Shown here one piece after another: positions 42,401 to 54,230 of a stretch of DNA of 64,000 bases. The position numbers and the translations under genes were made by a program. The number at the start of each line of letters is the position of its first letter. The first letter of the stretch is position 1. Source of the stretch: Mixia osmundae IAM 14324 (lineage: Eukaryota > Basidiomycota > Mixiomycetes > Mixiales > Mixiaceae); contig NW_014575549.1 in the NCBI RefSeq assembly GCF_000708205.1, positions 124,001 through 188,000 on the forward strand, written 5' to 3'. The notes under the pieces were generated by a model. That model was given only the letters and a program-made list of their open reading frames with translations, did not search any database and was not told where the DNA came from.

Positions 42401-43961
42401 GCGCGCATGGGAAGGTTCCAAGACCGAGCTGCAGCAGATCGACGGTATTGGTGACAAGTTCGCTGAGAAGCTCGCGTCTGCTCGCCCTCCGATACACAAC
42501 CTGCTCGCTCTGCGACAGACTGATTCGTCACGCCTCGAGCTATTGCTGCATAAAAATCAAGCGATTTGTCATCGCATGATACAGCAAGCTCGCTCGTACC
42601 CGCAGCTTACCGTCGAGTTCGAAAAGCCGCGCGAACAAGTCAGGGAAGAAGGAGTGGTTGTGGATGTCGATGTTCGCATTGCGAGAGAGGACACGTCTGA
42701 GGCGGCACAGAGACCAAAAAAGGCAACGCGAGACGACTCTATCTCTTTGCTTATCACCACGACCGATGATCAATTCGTCTACTACAGCCGTATCAAGTAA
42801 GGTCTCTTGCATGTCTTTTAATGCCGCATCGAGCTGACACGCGACAAAGGTCAAGCAAGCTCGTCGCACCGCGCGTGTGTCACATCTCTACGAAGCTCGT
42901 GAAAGCGTCACAGAAGCTTGTGGCATATGCTTCCTCGGACGTTGTCGTTGGTCTCGCCGTCAGGTCGGTTTATACGCCCCACACGAGACATGACGACTTT
43001 CCCCGGCGCCATTCCTCGCCGTCCGAACTAGCGGGAGACCATCTAGTCAGCCGTCTTGGTCGCTATTCGAGGCACATGCTGATCTTTGCCGTAGCGCTTG
43101 CTCGAAGGACTGGAAGCAGACGATTTCACAAGTGAGCTCGATGCGCCAAGTGCTACTGCCGCAGCAAATGTGGCAAGCTCGTCGTCCAAAGTGAGCACGC
43201 CAGAGAGACTACCCAATGGCAACTATCGCTGCGGTCACTCCTGTGTCGATCGCAAGAGGTGCAGGCATCTGTGGTGCGTTGACGGCCTGTGTGCTCGTGT
43301 GTGCTGATACAGGACGCGCAGTTGTCGCGAAGGAACGCACAAGCCGCCGGCTGCTCACGTCCGCGCTGTCGCGAGCAAGAAGCAAGCTCACAACGCCGAA
43401 AGAAAGTCGCAAGCAGAAGGACACGTCAAGATCAAGGCGCCGCCGCTAAGACAGCTGGATATCGCCGAACAGCTCAAGATCGCTCGAGAGTCGAAAAAGG
43501 CCCAAGACGCTTTGCGACACGCTGTTCTGAACAGGGTCAAGATAGCCGACGATAGTGACAAGGCTATGTGCGACCTTGCCGACAGCGACGGCTCGCTACC
43601 GGGCGTATACCCTCTAATGCTGCCGCCTTCCACGCCGGCGCAAGTGACTTCTCCAGCGACGTCGCTTGGTGAAGACAATGCGCATACGCAAAACTTGAAG
43701 CGCAAGCGAGTCGCCATCATTGAGGACTCGGACGATGACATCGAACTCGTGCACAAGTCAAATAAATTGATTGACGAGGGCTCGCGTGATAGGCCGCACG
43801 AAGCGCCCCTATTCCTTCCGAGCTCGTCGGCAAGCATACAAGACCAGTATGACATCCTCTCTGACGCAGAAGACGATCTTGCTCCAGATCAAGCAGCAGA
43901 TGAACTGACTGAACTCGAAGAATTCGAGGCATGGCTGCGCGACTGTGTACAGATCATCTGA
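39435..43961 (+). CDS. HFM1: Meiotic DNA helicase Mer3/HFM1
   Basis: This ATP-dependent 3'-5' helicase acts in meiotic crossing over. Six exons, 39435..40401, 40452..41930, 41977..42796, 42850..43045, 43095..43273 and 43322..43961, give 1426 aa. The N-terminal 320 residues are disordered. Helicase motifs: FPFTTFNIMQSQCYESVY, APTSSGKTVLFE (I), IDECHTLNEKRG (II), VSATVPN (III), ALIFCNSRK (IV), TLAVGVNLPAY (V) and QMAGRAGRPQFD (VI). A winged-helix/Sec63-like part follows, with TPYGGILSKF and an HhH (IDGIGDKFAEKLA). Near the end is a Cys/His zinc finger (YRCGHSCVDRKRCRH, then LCCREGTHKPP) that only appears after splicing of 43274..43321. The C-terminus is acidic. Confidence 0.95.
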
Positions 43962-43984
43962 TGCATGCATGTATGATCGTGGGC

Positions 43985-44686
43985 CTAAGTGTCTGAAGCT
44001 GATAGAGCGTCTAGCAAGCGAGTGAGCTCATCGATGGAGTCCACTTTCGCCTTTTGCTCGGGCAAGAGGGTAGTCTCTTTGGCCTTGTCTGCCAATTGAC
44101 GAGCTTGCCGCAGCTTCTTGGCTATCTGTCGAGCTCGCCTCTCGCGTTCTTCTGGACTGAGCGAGCTCGGGTCTATGTCCTGACTGGCTACATTCAGGGG
44201 CGCGGAGGGAGCCGCGTTGGCCTCTGACGCGACGGGCGCTGGACTGTCCTCTTCGGCGTCCCAGTCGTCCGGTATGTCAGGCTCTGCAGCGGGGACGGCT
44301 TCCTTCTTCTTTGGCCGCCTCCTGCTGGTCTTGTGCTCGCTTACAGGAGCCGAGCCTACCGGAGCCGGTCTGGAGATGCCAGGGACGATGTTGGACCGTT
44401 CCCTCTCGTCCATGTCGAGCTGCCTTGCCGAACGAAATTTGGATTGATCTTCGGCGGGCGTGAAGCCCGGACGGATCTTGATCTCCTTGCGTAGTCTGGC
44501 GAGGAGAGGAGGAGCTGAGCTGGAGCTGAGCCAAGGGAGGGGGTGTCGAGCGACTTACGATCCATCTGGCCGGCGTGAGACGGGCACGACTCTCTCGTCA
44601 CGCAGAGGGTCATGGACGATGCCGGATGTCGTTGGCTTGCTTCTGGTCTGTCCGAGCAATGCCTCTATGCTTGGCTGAGATGGCAT
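43985..44686 (-). CDS. PYM: PYM, partner of Y14 and Mago
   Basis: It removes exon junction complexes from mRNA on ribosomes. Exons 44686..44559 and 44495..43985 give 212 aa. The N-terminal PYM/WIBG domain reads TSGIVHDPLRDERVVPVSRR then PDGSLRKEIKIRPGFTPAED, where the last part is completed across the 63-nt intron. The C-terminus carries a charged helical segment (EERERRARQIAKKLRQARQL) that in animals contacts the 40S subunit. Its presence fits a fungus with many introns and a working exon junction complex. Divergent from MRPL9 by 111 bp. Confidence 0.93.
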
Positions 44687-44797
44687 CACTGCGAGACGAC
44701 GCCGGGCAAAGCTGGCAGAGGCGCCAAAAGTCGCGAGTGCGGGTTGACCGGCTGACCGGACAGAGAAGCGAGCGAGCGCGCGCACAGATCGAGCAGG

Positions 44798-45933
44798 ATG
44801 AGTATGAGCATGCTCGGACAGGCAGTCGCTCGGTGCAGAGCATGCCTGCAGATGCAAGCAGCCCGATCAGCAGTGTCCCGAGGCAAAGCGCGCGATCTGA
44901 GCAGCAGTGCCGTCCATCCTGCTTCACCTACTTCGATCTCTTCAGAGGGTGCCTCAGAGGCTGCACCATCCTCAGGCTCGACGCAAGAGCTGGCATGGGA
45001 TGCTTCGCTCGATCGCACCGGCGTGCTTGCTCGCAAGACCGGCATGACCGCTCTCTGGGATGACAAGGGCCAGAGGATACCCATCACCGTCCTGGCTGTG
45101 AGCCCACCCGATCGTTCACCTGCATGCCGACAGGAGCTGATCAGAGGAAGCTAGTTGGACGATGTTCAGGTCGTTTCGACCCAGTCTGAGCCCTACCCGG
45201 CCGTACAGGTCGCTTGCACGCCCAGAAGTGAAAAGACCACACCGAGAGCGATCAGAGGCATCTTCCGCAAGGCGGGCATAGACAACAAGATGCGCATCAC
45301 CGAGTTCAAGACCTCGCTGACGGGTGCCCAGCTCAGTCCTGGTCAGTCCTGCCGCGCAAAGGACGGGTGAGTTTGCGCTAAAGACGACGGGTACAGGCAC
45401 GACTCTCTCTGCTGCTCATTTCGTTCCGGGACAATATCTCGATGTGCAAGCCAAGACGTGAGCGCCCCTCGTGGATCTTCGTTTCTCGGAGCTGACGTGC
45501 GGGTACCTACAGGGTCGGCAAGGGCTTCCAAGGCGGCATGAAGCGATGGGGTTTCCGAGGCCTACGCGCATCTCACGGTGTCTCCGTCTCGCACAGATCG
45601 CACGGTTCGACGGGACAGCACCAAGATCCCGGCAGAGTGTTCCCGGGCAAGAAGATGGCAGGCCACATGGGTAATCGCACGAGAACACAGCAGAACCTCC
45701 TCCTCGTCCGGATCGACACGGCCCTCAACTTGCTCTTCGTCAAAGGCTGCGTGCCTGGCCACACGGGTACCTTTGTGCGAGTGTGTGATGCGCTCAAGAA
45801 GCGACCCTTCCCTGGCAATGTCATGGGCGTGCTCAGGTTGCCGTTCCCAGCAGGCACGCCTGAACTCGCGAGCACGATGCCGGCTGTTGTTCAGCTCAAG
45901 GAGACTACGACGACGCCTGTTGTCATTGGCTGA
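44798..45933 (+). CDS. MRPL9: Mitochondrial large-subunit ribosomal protein uL3m
   Basis: Exons 44798..45097, 45155..45341, 45397..45457 and 45513..45933 give 322 aa. The N-terminus [20 protein letters not shown] is a presequence. The uL3 core has [64 protein letters not shown] and [20 protein letters not shown], then [20 protein letters not shown] and [19 protein letters not shown]. These are bacterial-type L3 motifs, so it belongs to the mitochondrial ribosome rather than the cytosolic one. Phases are consistent through all three introns. Confidence 0.96.
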
Positions 45934-46580
45934 TTGCACGCCATTGTCGTCCATTGTGCGGATGGCCCATTGAGGAGCCTTTCCTCCGAGTGAAGCCCCC
46001 TGAATAACCGACGCGTCGCGCCTCTTGCCTTTCACACAAAACAAGCCACGATTCAGAGCCAAGAAACAGGCTCGGTCCGGCTAGCGAGAGCACGCATCAG
46101 GGCGTGGCACTGATCCTGCTGACGAGCGAGACGACTCCAAGGCGCGCTGAGCGAGCATCGCGCCCACCTGAGAACGCTCGTCGATCTATTCACAGAAGCA
46201 TATAGCCAGCCGAGCGCATCCATAATCTATCTCATAGGTGAGCTATCGATCTGCTTCCTTGGCCCGCTGTCATCCTCTCGATCTGTGCGACCAGTCGACG
46301 CGAGAAGGAGGACCCGGCGATCCAGCGTGCATGGACCTCTGGCCGAAGGAGGCTCGATGGGCGTCATCTCTGGCGAGCCTTTGCCCTTTGACGACGTCCA
46401 GTCTCGTGATCCGAAGCCAAGTCGCTGCAGCCAGCTTCTATCCGTTGGACTGAGGACCACATGAGCAAGAGCTGACAAGGTTTTGCTGCTGCTGTACAGT
46501 ACAAAGAGCACTTGCCCTTTGACAAGGACGTTCCCTTGCTCGAGCTGTGTGGGGAGCAAGCGCACGCACAACCACACAAG
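45934..46580. promoter_or_regulatory. Intergenic region before BEM1
   Basis: This 647-bp stretch follows the MRPL9 stop and should hold the BEM1 promoter and leader. The frame entering BEM1 is open to 46512 without an ATG. No other gene is supported on either strand. Confidence 0.45.
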
Positions 46581-48971
46581 ATGAAGTCCATAAGACGGTC
46601 CCTGAACAAGGACAAGATTTCCACGCCCACCAATTTCCAGACGACCGCATCTGGCGCGGGAGCCATGCAATACTCGTCTTTTGTCCCTGCCGGGCCACAG
46701 AACCAGTCTGCAGCCGCACGATCTGCCGTGCCTATCGCAAGTGGCCAGAGCAGATCACTCGGTGCTTCTTCTGGCGCTAACATGTCTGCCATTGTCGCCG
46801 GACCGCCCAAGATGGTCGTCAGATCGATAAGACCTTATAGAGCGCGAACGCCCCAAGAGATCTCATTCGAGGAGGGCGACTTCTTTCATGTCGTCGGCAC
46901 CGGTCCGGATGGTTCAAGAGAAGGCTCACTGCCGGGCACTGCAGATGCGGAAGACTGGTACGACGCAGCGAACCCATCGACCGGCATGCGTGGCCTCGTA
47001 CCAAAGTCATTCTTTCAGGTTCTTGCGCGTAATGAACGCGATCAGCGGACTCAGCCTGCTCAGCAACAGAGGCCATTACAGAATGCACGCTCGATGGGGA
47101 ATATGCGTGGCGGTCCAGCCCAGCAGCAAGAGACAGTACCGCCAATGCCCAGCAACCCACGAGCGAGTAATTCCCGCAGGCTATCGGCATCTGGTCAGCC
47201 TGGCAAAGGACCTCTCTATGGCGTCGTACAATATGACTTCAAGGCCGAACGAAGCGATGAGCTCGACGCTAAGCGCGGCGAGCCCCTCATAATTATGTCA
47301 GTTGCTGCCTATCCCTCCTTGGATGATGTTCACTCTGAAAGCCAGTGCACAATCTAATCACGAATGGTTCGTCGCAAAGCCGATAGGACGTCTCGGCGGG
47401 CCTGGCCTCATCCCAGTCTCCTTTGTCGAGATACAAGACATGGCTACGGGTAAGGAATTTGCGCGTGCACAACAGCATGGTATTGATCGACTTGCGCAGG
47501 CAAAGCGGTCGATATCGATATCGTCAATGAGATGATCAGAGGAGGCGCTCTGCCGCCTGTTGAGGAATGGAAGAAGAATACAGCCGAGTACAAGCAGAGC
47601 TCTATCCCGCTAGGTCGCTTTGACTTCAACAAGAGCGCGCCCGCTTCCAATGGTTCAGCAGACAGTCGGACGAGTACTACACTCAATAGCCGGGCTCCAG
47701 GGCCCAGCACGAGTAGGCAAGCCAACTCACACTACGAGACCTCGACGGCTAAGCTCACGCCGAACGAATATGCTCAAAACGCATACTCACATTCTAGTCC
47801 GAACCTCGGCGCTCAAGATGCTATCTCGCGAGCTAATTCCACTACGCCAAACGGTCTATATACAGACCAACGCGAACCTGGCAGGCAGTCCCAGCAGAGC
47901 TCGAGCAGACGGTCCATGCCGCGCGACGAGCTCACCTCTGCTGGCTTCAATCAGAGATACGGGCTCGTGACAAAGGCAGCAGTCGAGTCTTTCCACTTTG
48001 AGGAAGGCTCATTCTGGCTACACGTCCGAGCGACTTTTGCATCCGGTCTCTCGCTCGTGCTCTACAGACTATACGAACACTTTTATGACTTTCAGATCGC
48101 ACTCATGAACGAATTCCCGGTAGAGGCGGGGAGGGAGTTGCCGCTGCATGCCAGGCCAGGCGATCGACCTCAGCGAATACTACCGATGATGCCAGGCCCA
48201 ACATCGCAGGTTGACGAGATCGTATGCGCACAGCGAGTTGCAGACCTGACGATCTATCTGGCCGAGCTCTGTCAGCTACCAAAGTATATTAGAGAGAACG
48301 CACTTTTCTTTGACTTCTTGTCGCCTCGCAAGGGCGATGTACAAGTCAACCAGCCCAGCAAAGCGTCAGAACCAGCAGACGGCATGTCGAACGGCATGGA
48401 ACCGACAGGCAGCGGACGCAGTAGTAATGGTAACGGCCTAACAAATGGCATGTCGTCAATGCGCATCAGTCCGCAAACGACAAGCGCACAGCCGCCGCGA
48501 GCGATACCGAGTGCGAGTTCGACGGCGAGCTCGCGTTGGACACCGCCCTCGACATCTACTGCCCACACCTCGGCATCGTCTGATCCTCGCAGCTCTCACG
48601 GGCGATCGGGTCTCGTCTCTGCTGGCTCGATACCGCCCGTGCCGCAAACGAACGGTCGTACCTCACAGCCGCTCGCGCCGCTCACTGCGAGCTTCTTGAA
48701 GATCAAGGTCTTCCATCGTAACACAGACGATCTCATCGCGATCAGAGTACCGCCGGATGTCAATTTTGTGGGATTGCTCGACAAGATTCGCGATCGCTTG
48801 GGCGACAATGTCAACAGGATCCGGTTCCGTGAAGAGGCAGGTATGGGCGTACCGCCAAGCGGGGGTCAGGTGCTCGTGGCGGGTGGGGCGAGATTGATCG
48901 AGCTCTGCGACGATGATGATTTCAATTGGTGGACGAGGTCGGGGTGCAAATACATCTTATATGTCGATTAG
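46581..48971 (+). CDS. BEM1: Bem1/Scd2 polarity scaffold (SH3-SH3-PX-PB1)
   Basis: Exons 46581..47296, 47346..47449 and 47500..48971 give 763 aa. The order is SH3-1 ([20 protein letters not shown]), SH3-2 ([20 protein letters not shown], continuing as [20 protein letters not shown] after intron 1), PX ([39 protein letters not shown]) and PB1 at the end ([19 protein letters not shown]). Bem1 bridges the Cdc42 exchange factor and PAK kinases at growth sites; the PB1 binds Cdc24. The linker between PX and PB1 is Ser/Thr/Asn-rich. CDC42 lies in the same window. Confidence 0.96.
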
Positions 48972-49044
48972 GGAACGACGTCATCCGCACGATCATGATC
49001 TTGTCGGTCTGTGTGTAATCCACGGTTGTACAACACTCTGCATA

Positions 49045-50191
49045 TCACCTCTTCTTGTACACGCACGGTTTCAGCAGGTCTGAAGAGAGCTTCATCAAGT
49101 CGTCTTCATTCTCTGTAGCCCTGCCGGTCTTTCGAAATTCGAACAAGATAAAGTGAGTGTTGCTTTTGTCAGTCTTCGACAGCGTAAATCCAGCTTGTTG
49201 AACAAGCCGCAGAAAGGCCTTTACGTCTGTAAAGCGCGAGACGACTTCTGCCATGTGAAACAGACCGCCTTGCTTGAGTATCCTCGAGGCTTCCGTGACG
49301 CTCTTGATCCAATCTGTGCCCATCAGACTGAGGCAGCAGACGACAGCATCGACAATCTGTGCTCCTGGCGTGTCTCGTGCGCCAGGCAGAGGCACATGAC
49401 CATTGCATTGAGCTTGTATGATCCAACCGGACTGGTGCCGATCAACGAGGTCAAACGACAAGACGGTGTAGCCCTGCGGAACGAGCGTCTGCGCTAGTCG
49501 CGCATCGCCGCAGCCCAAGTCTGCGATGACGTATGGCTTCGAGGCGCTGCGTACTTTTGCTAGTATGAGATCGAGGGGATTGGTCGGCCAAGATGATGCC
49601 TGTGACCTGAACCCGACGTGATACTCATCAAAGAGCGACGGATCATCTTGCACGAGCGATAGCGCAGCATCGCCTGTGGTGGTGTACTGTAGCAGCGCGT
49701 CAGCACAACGAGCCTCGACAGCTTGAGTAGCGCACGAGTTGCTCATTGATCCAGCGAAAGCGGGCGCCGCCTAGCTTTGACTGCAGCGACTCGCTTAGCG
49801 CAGATGGTGAGAACACTGCTTTTGCAGGTCTGGCTGGCTTCTGAGGCAGAGAGGAGCCGCCATTCGCGGGCGGGCCAAGTTTTGCATCTGTAGGCAAGGA
49901 CGGCTCTTTGGATGACTGAGTCGCGTCTTCGGCGGCTTGCCGCTCAGCATTTCGCTTCCTACGCTTGTTTCGCTTGCTTGTCGAGTGCTCAGACTGCGTT
50001 GGGGCATCTGAAGGCTTGGCCTGACGCTTGAGATTCGCCAGAGAGGCTTCGACGTTCAGCGTCGCGGTCGAGGAGGCTGCGTCTGCTAGGGTAGCGTTGG
50101 CAAGCGATCCTTTGGGGCGCTTTCGCTTCTTCTGCTTATCGCCTACATCCGCCGGCTCGCCGACTGACCAGCCGGGCACCTCGAAGAGCAT
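49045..50191 (-). CDS. RRP8: 25S rRNA adenine-N1 methyltransferase Rrp8
   Basis: Exons 50191..49736 and 49686..49045 give 365 aa. The start MLFEVPGWSV resembles the family (MxLFxVPGW). A basic, Lys/Arg-rich nucleolar region precedes the Rossmann methyltransferase. LGGARFRWINEQL joins YTTTGDAALSLVQDDPSLFD across the intron. Then come PYVIADLGCGDARLAQTL (SAM motif), VCCLSLMGTDW and KTGRA..KPCVYKKR at the C-terminus. The frame is open upstream to an ATG at 50242, but the 50191 start fits better. The start faces PRE5 at 104 bp. Confidence 0.94.
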
Positions 50192-50295
50192 CAAGGTCGA
50201 GGAGAAATCGAAGAGAGCGAGAGAAGTTTGTCGACGTGTCATTTCGCTTGCTCGCGCTGACGACGACTGGCGCTCGCCTGCCAGCGTGAGACGAC

Positions 50296-51544
50296 ATGGT
50301 GAGGCGTGCGAGTCTTTGCTGGCCTACTGTCATGCTGACGCTCTATGCCTCATAGTTTCGTAATACGTACGATTCCGACAACACCGTCTTCTCGCCCCAG
50401 GGAAGGCTACACCAAGTCGAGTACGCGCTCGAGGCGGTCAAGCAAGGATCTGCTGCTGTGGGGCTGAGGAGCAAGACCCATGTCGTCCTGCTCACGCTCA
50501 AGGTCGGCTGAAGCTTCAGTGCAGCTGTGTACGCAAGCTGAGCCTGGTCTTGCTCACTAGCGCTCGACGGGCGAGCTGGCGAGCTACCAGAAGAAGCTGA
50601 TCCGTATCGACGATCATATCGGCATTGCCATCGCTGGTCTCACGTCAGACGCACGCGTCCTCAGGTCAGCTTTGCTCCTTCCTGCGCGCTTGTCACGGTC
50701 TCATACGGGGACTGGGCTACAGCAATTTCATGCGCCAGCAAGCGATGAGCTCGAAAATGGCATACAACCGTCCCATCCCTGTCAAACGAGTCGTCGACAC
50801 CATTGCAGATCGTGCGTCTCTTCGAGCTACTAGGTTGGCCGTGCTGACCCATCTCGTGCGCGACTGTAGGCGCGCAAGTGAATACGCAAATGTACGGCAA
50901 GCGGCCTTATGGCGTCGGCTTCCTCGTCGGCGGACATGATGTCAGTGACGGACGCTTTCAGCTTTCGGCTATCACCTTGCTGAGTGTCTTCGCATTGATT
51001 TAGGCGACAGGTCCTCATCTCTACGAGTTCTCACCATCCGGCACGGCGTTTGAGTACTACGCCATGTCGATCGGCGCGCGCAGTCAGAGTGCAAAGACGT
51101 ATCTCGAGCGCAACTTTGAGGCTTTCCAGGACTGTAAGTCGTTCGGCAGAAAGGATTCCATTGTGCTCATGCGATCGGCCAGGCGATCTGGACGAGCTCA
51201 TCAAGCACGGTCTGCATGCTCTGCGCGACACGCTGCAACAAGACAAGGAGCTATCTACGCTCAACACGAGCATAGGCGTCGTCGGCGCTCCTGCACCGGC
51301 ACCACCCGCTCAGCCAGAGTTCGAGCCGACGGGCACGACATCAGATCCGAGCAAGCCCGTGCTGGGCAAACGACCGCCGCCCAACTTCCGCGTCATCGAG
51401 GGTGACGATCTGACGCCTTACCTGGCCAAAATGGATCCCAAGGAAGATCCAGCGGCACCGAGAGGGAGTGGAGATGCACCGATAGCACCGACAGGGGACG
51501 CAGCGGCGCCGGCAGCGGGAGGGGATACGATGGAGACGGATTGA
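50296..51544 (+). CDS. PRE5: 20S proteasome subunit alpha 6 (PSMA1)
   Basis: Seven exons, 50296..50298, 50356..50502, 50561..50664, 50723..50811, 50870..50940, 51004..51133 and 51183..51544, give 301 aa. The first coding exon is just the ATG, with the intron starting immediately (ATG|GTGAGG). The rest reads [36 protein letters not shown] as one run, then [70 protein letters not shown]. Alpha subunits start with this Y-D-..-FSP-G-RL-QVEYA signature. The C-terminal tail is longer than in yeast and Ala/Pro-rich. Confidence 0.95.
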
Positions 51545-51600
51545 TTGATGATACAACAATCGACGATGCACTGTTACCCTCTGCCTATCATCAATGTGTG

Positions 51601-52194
51601 CTACATGGGCGCCGTCTTGAGTTGGATGCCGTGCCAATTCTTGACTTCTTCGGCTAGGGCCTCGTTGACGACCCGGTGCTGCTTGATCGTCGAGAGGCCC
51701 TTGAAGTCCTTGTGCGCGATCGAGATGGCAAAGAAAGAGCCACAACCTCCTGCGATGGGATCGATGTGTGAGTAGCGTGCTTGCACAGACTGACCCTCGA
51801 ACGCCTCACCCGACACATCTTGTACCTCGATCCTGCCACCCTTAAAGATCCCCTCTAGCTTCTCCATGACCGCACGCTCCTCCTTGCTGAGCAATGTCGC
51901 ACTCTCTGAGCTCGTCCCTTCGTCCGTCTGGGCAGATCCGCCCATCCCTCTCGCTGCAGTCTGTGTCGAGCCATCCTCATCCGCGCTGCTGACGCTCGAG
52001 GAGGAGTCGACGGGTGTGTAGGCTTCCGAGGGCTCCAAGGGACTCCGATCTGGCGAGTTGGACGGTTGCTGGGTCGGCGGGATGGACGAGCGTGCGACGT
52101 AGCCTCTGACCGGCATGGTCGACCTCGCGCTCTGCCTGGGCACGAGCCAGCTTGGCCGGATCAGCATCCTCATCGCTGCCTGGCTCCTCAGCAT
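51601..52194 (-). CDS. BolA-like protein, probably mitochondrial (BolA3 type)
   Basis: A single exon of 197 aa from the ATG at 52194. Residues 1-45 (MLRSQAAMRMLIRPSWLVPR and on) are a presequence. A Ser/Thr/acidic linker follows. The BolA domain is C-terminal: GGRIEVQDVSGEAFEGQSVQ, then GCGSFFAISIAHKDFKGLST and KQHRVVNEALAEEVKNWHGI. The HRxV motif (QHRVVNEAL) is the conserved BolA nucleotide/Fe-S contact. BolA proteins help transfer iron-sulphur clusters with glutaredoxins. In-frame ATGs upstream (52227) make the exact start uncertain. Confidence 0.88.
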   Translation of the reverse strand: MLRSQAAMRMLIRPSWLVPRQSARSTMPVRGYVARSSIPPTQQPSNSPDRSPLEPSEAYTPVDSSSSVSSADEDGSTQTAARGMGGSAQTDEGTSSESATLLSKEERAVMEKLEGIFKGGRIEVQDVSGEAFEGQSVQARYSHIDPIAGGCGSFFAISIAHKDFKGLSTIKQHRVVNEALAEEVKNWHGIQLKTAPM

Positions 52195-52287
52195 CGTTTC
52201 TCGACGGATCGACTTGTACTTTGCCATCCATCGCGTCGGCGTCATTGTCCCCGATACTGTTGCGCCCCAGAAGGCCAGCGTGTCTGC

Positions 52288-53903
52288 ATGCCTGATGACT
52301 CGCTGCAAGCGGCAGGCATCCTCCTAGCCTCTGCAGCGCTCAGGCTGTCCCTCTTCGCCACTTCGCTCCCCGAGAAATTGGCCCTCTGGCCAGAAATATC
52401 GACCCCTCTGACGAGCTTTCGACATTGTATGCCACTCTTTCGTCGACCCATATAATATACCGAAGCTGAGCCCTGGAGTAGTACGAGAGGGCGCACATCT
52501 TCGTCAGCTTGGCATTGATCCCTATGGCGGCTCAAGTTTCCATCAGGCAAGCTAACGAACCACGTGTACGACAATGTCTGAGCGTGTACCTTGCAGGCAC
52601 CCGCTCTGCTGGCTCTGTTCTCCAGCGAGTTTCTAGCCTCAAGATGGTCGACAGCTATGGCATGGACAGTGGTAGACCTACTCTCGGCTCTGATTGTCTG
52701 TCGACTCGCGCAGCAGAGACCGACGCCCACGCCATTGCGCGTTCTTGCAATGCAAGTCTGCCTCCTTCGCCGTCGCTTCATTGTCGCTGAAGATAGCGAT
52801 GGTCTGCAGAGCTAGCTTCCATCCCTTCACAATCGTCAGCTGTCTCGCGCGCACCACTGCGCCGCTAGCCCACGCCATCACCCTTGCATCTATCCTTGCA
52901 AGCAGCTCAGGTGAGTCTATCCCGCGTATTGCAGCTCATCCGTCTCAAGCAACGCCCAGGACATGGCTACGCTAGCATGATGCTATTGGCTTTGGCTTGT
53001 CACGTCTCGCCCGTCGCGATCCTCTTGCTTGCACCCGTCAGCATGCTGTCCCTCAGACAAAGCCCAGGGTCTGTCAGGGTCAGCGCATCCTCCCGTTCAT
53101 CATTCCTTTTGCTGAAGCCGTAGCGAGCTGGCAGGGTGTGTCACTGATACATTTGAGCATGTTCTTCGTGTCGACCGCAGCGCTGCTTGCCTTCTCACGA
53201 CTCTGGCTTGGCTCATGGAGTTTCATGGACAGCTACATCGTCTTGTGAGCCCATCATACAGCCTGTTGACCGCAGCTGACCAACTTGGAAGTCTGACGGT
53301 GTCTGATCTGACCCCCACGATCGGCCTTTCATGGTATTTCTTCATCGAAATGTTCGACCACTTTCGATCATTCTTTGTCGCCACATTCCAGCTGCATCTG
53401 CTCATCTACGTAGCACCCGTCTGTATCAAGCTCAGGTACGCCAGTCACCACGCGTTCAGCAGGACGAGGCTGACGCGTTTCACAGACGCGATCCTTTGTA
53501 CGCATGTGCGACGATCATAGGCATCGGAAGCCTCTTTCAGAGCTATCCCAGCGTCTCAGACGTGGCACTCTACCATTCGCTTCTGCCTCTATACCCAGAG
53601 ATAATGCCTCGTACGTAAGCAAACCTTCCGTATGCCAGCTCGCTCACAATGATCGACAAAGACTTGAGGCATCCTATGTTGACGGCTTGTCTGCTGCTCT
53701 ACGCGACTGCATTACTCAAATCGTTTCATCATCTCTGGCTCTACGCAGGGTCGGGCAACGCCAATTTTTACTATGCTTCCACGCTCGTTTGGAACCTCGG
53801 TCTCGGACTCGGTCTGATCGACAACGTCTGGGCTTTCCTGACGCACGACTTCCTGACCAGACACAAGCTGGACAAGGATACCACCGTCGTATCACAGCGG
53901 TGA
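52288..53903 (+). CDS. GAB1: GPI transamidase subunit Gab1/PIG-U
   Basis: This ER multi-pass subunit helps attach GPI anchors. Nine exons: 52288..52426, 52482..52546, 52597..52751, 52810..52910, 52960..53036, 53078..53244, 53292..53435, 53486..53610 and 53662..53903; 404 aa. Motifs: LWPEISTPLTSFRHLREGAH, LGIDPYGGSSFHQAPALLAL, WTVVDLLSALIVCRLA, FHPFTIVSCLARTTAPLAHA, VSDLTPTIGLSWYFFIEMFD followed by HFRSFF, SLFQSYPSVSDVALYHSLLP, and FHHLWLYAGSGNANFYYAST. Introns 2 and 3 start GCAAGC and GCAAGT, so two adjacent introns are of GC-AG type. All phases agree. Confidence 0.96.
52547..52596 (+). other. GAB1: GC-AG intron 2 of GAB1
   Basis: The donor is CAG|GCAAGC and the acceptor CAG, 50 nt. It joins SSFHQ to APALLALF, the conserved FHQxPLLLALF block. 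Reading on gives a stop within two codons, and no GT donor keeps the block. Confidence 0.92.
52752..52809 (+). other. GAB1: GC-AG intron 3 of GAB1
   Basis: The donor is AT|GCAAGT and the acceptor CAG, 58 nt, phase 2. It joins LRVLAI to ASFHPFTIVSC. The overlapping GTCTGC donor four bases on gives the wrong frame. Confidence 0.85.
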
Positions 53904-54230
53904 CGACCAAAGCAGCCCGAACGACCTTCCCATGCCACTCAAGCTCGAGTCGCTTATGCCGCAAGCGCAAGGTAAGATCACCTGGGCACCGAGACTGTGC
54001 ATAACGTTACAACGCTCGCGAGTCCAAAAATGCTGCTCGCTCTAGGAAGATCGCTTCGGCTGATGTCGAGCGTGCGGCGCAATGCAAGGGTCTCGCTGGG
54101 CTTTCTTGATGGCTCGAGCTCGATGACGACCATGCGACGCTACCGGCGTGCCATTGCAGCTCGTGTAGCAATTGTGGAATGTAGTGCTTTTCGAAATCGT
54201 CAGCAGATGCATTGTCGAAAATGATCAGAC
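53904..54230. other. Convergent intergenic region
   Basis: A 327-bp stretch between the GAB1 stop and the stop of the small secreted-protein gene. A 75-codon open frame on the minus strand is present but has no ATG context or family resemblance, so I leave it uncalled. Confidence 0.4.
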
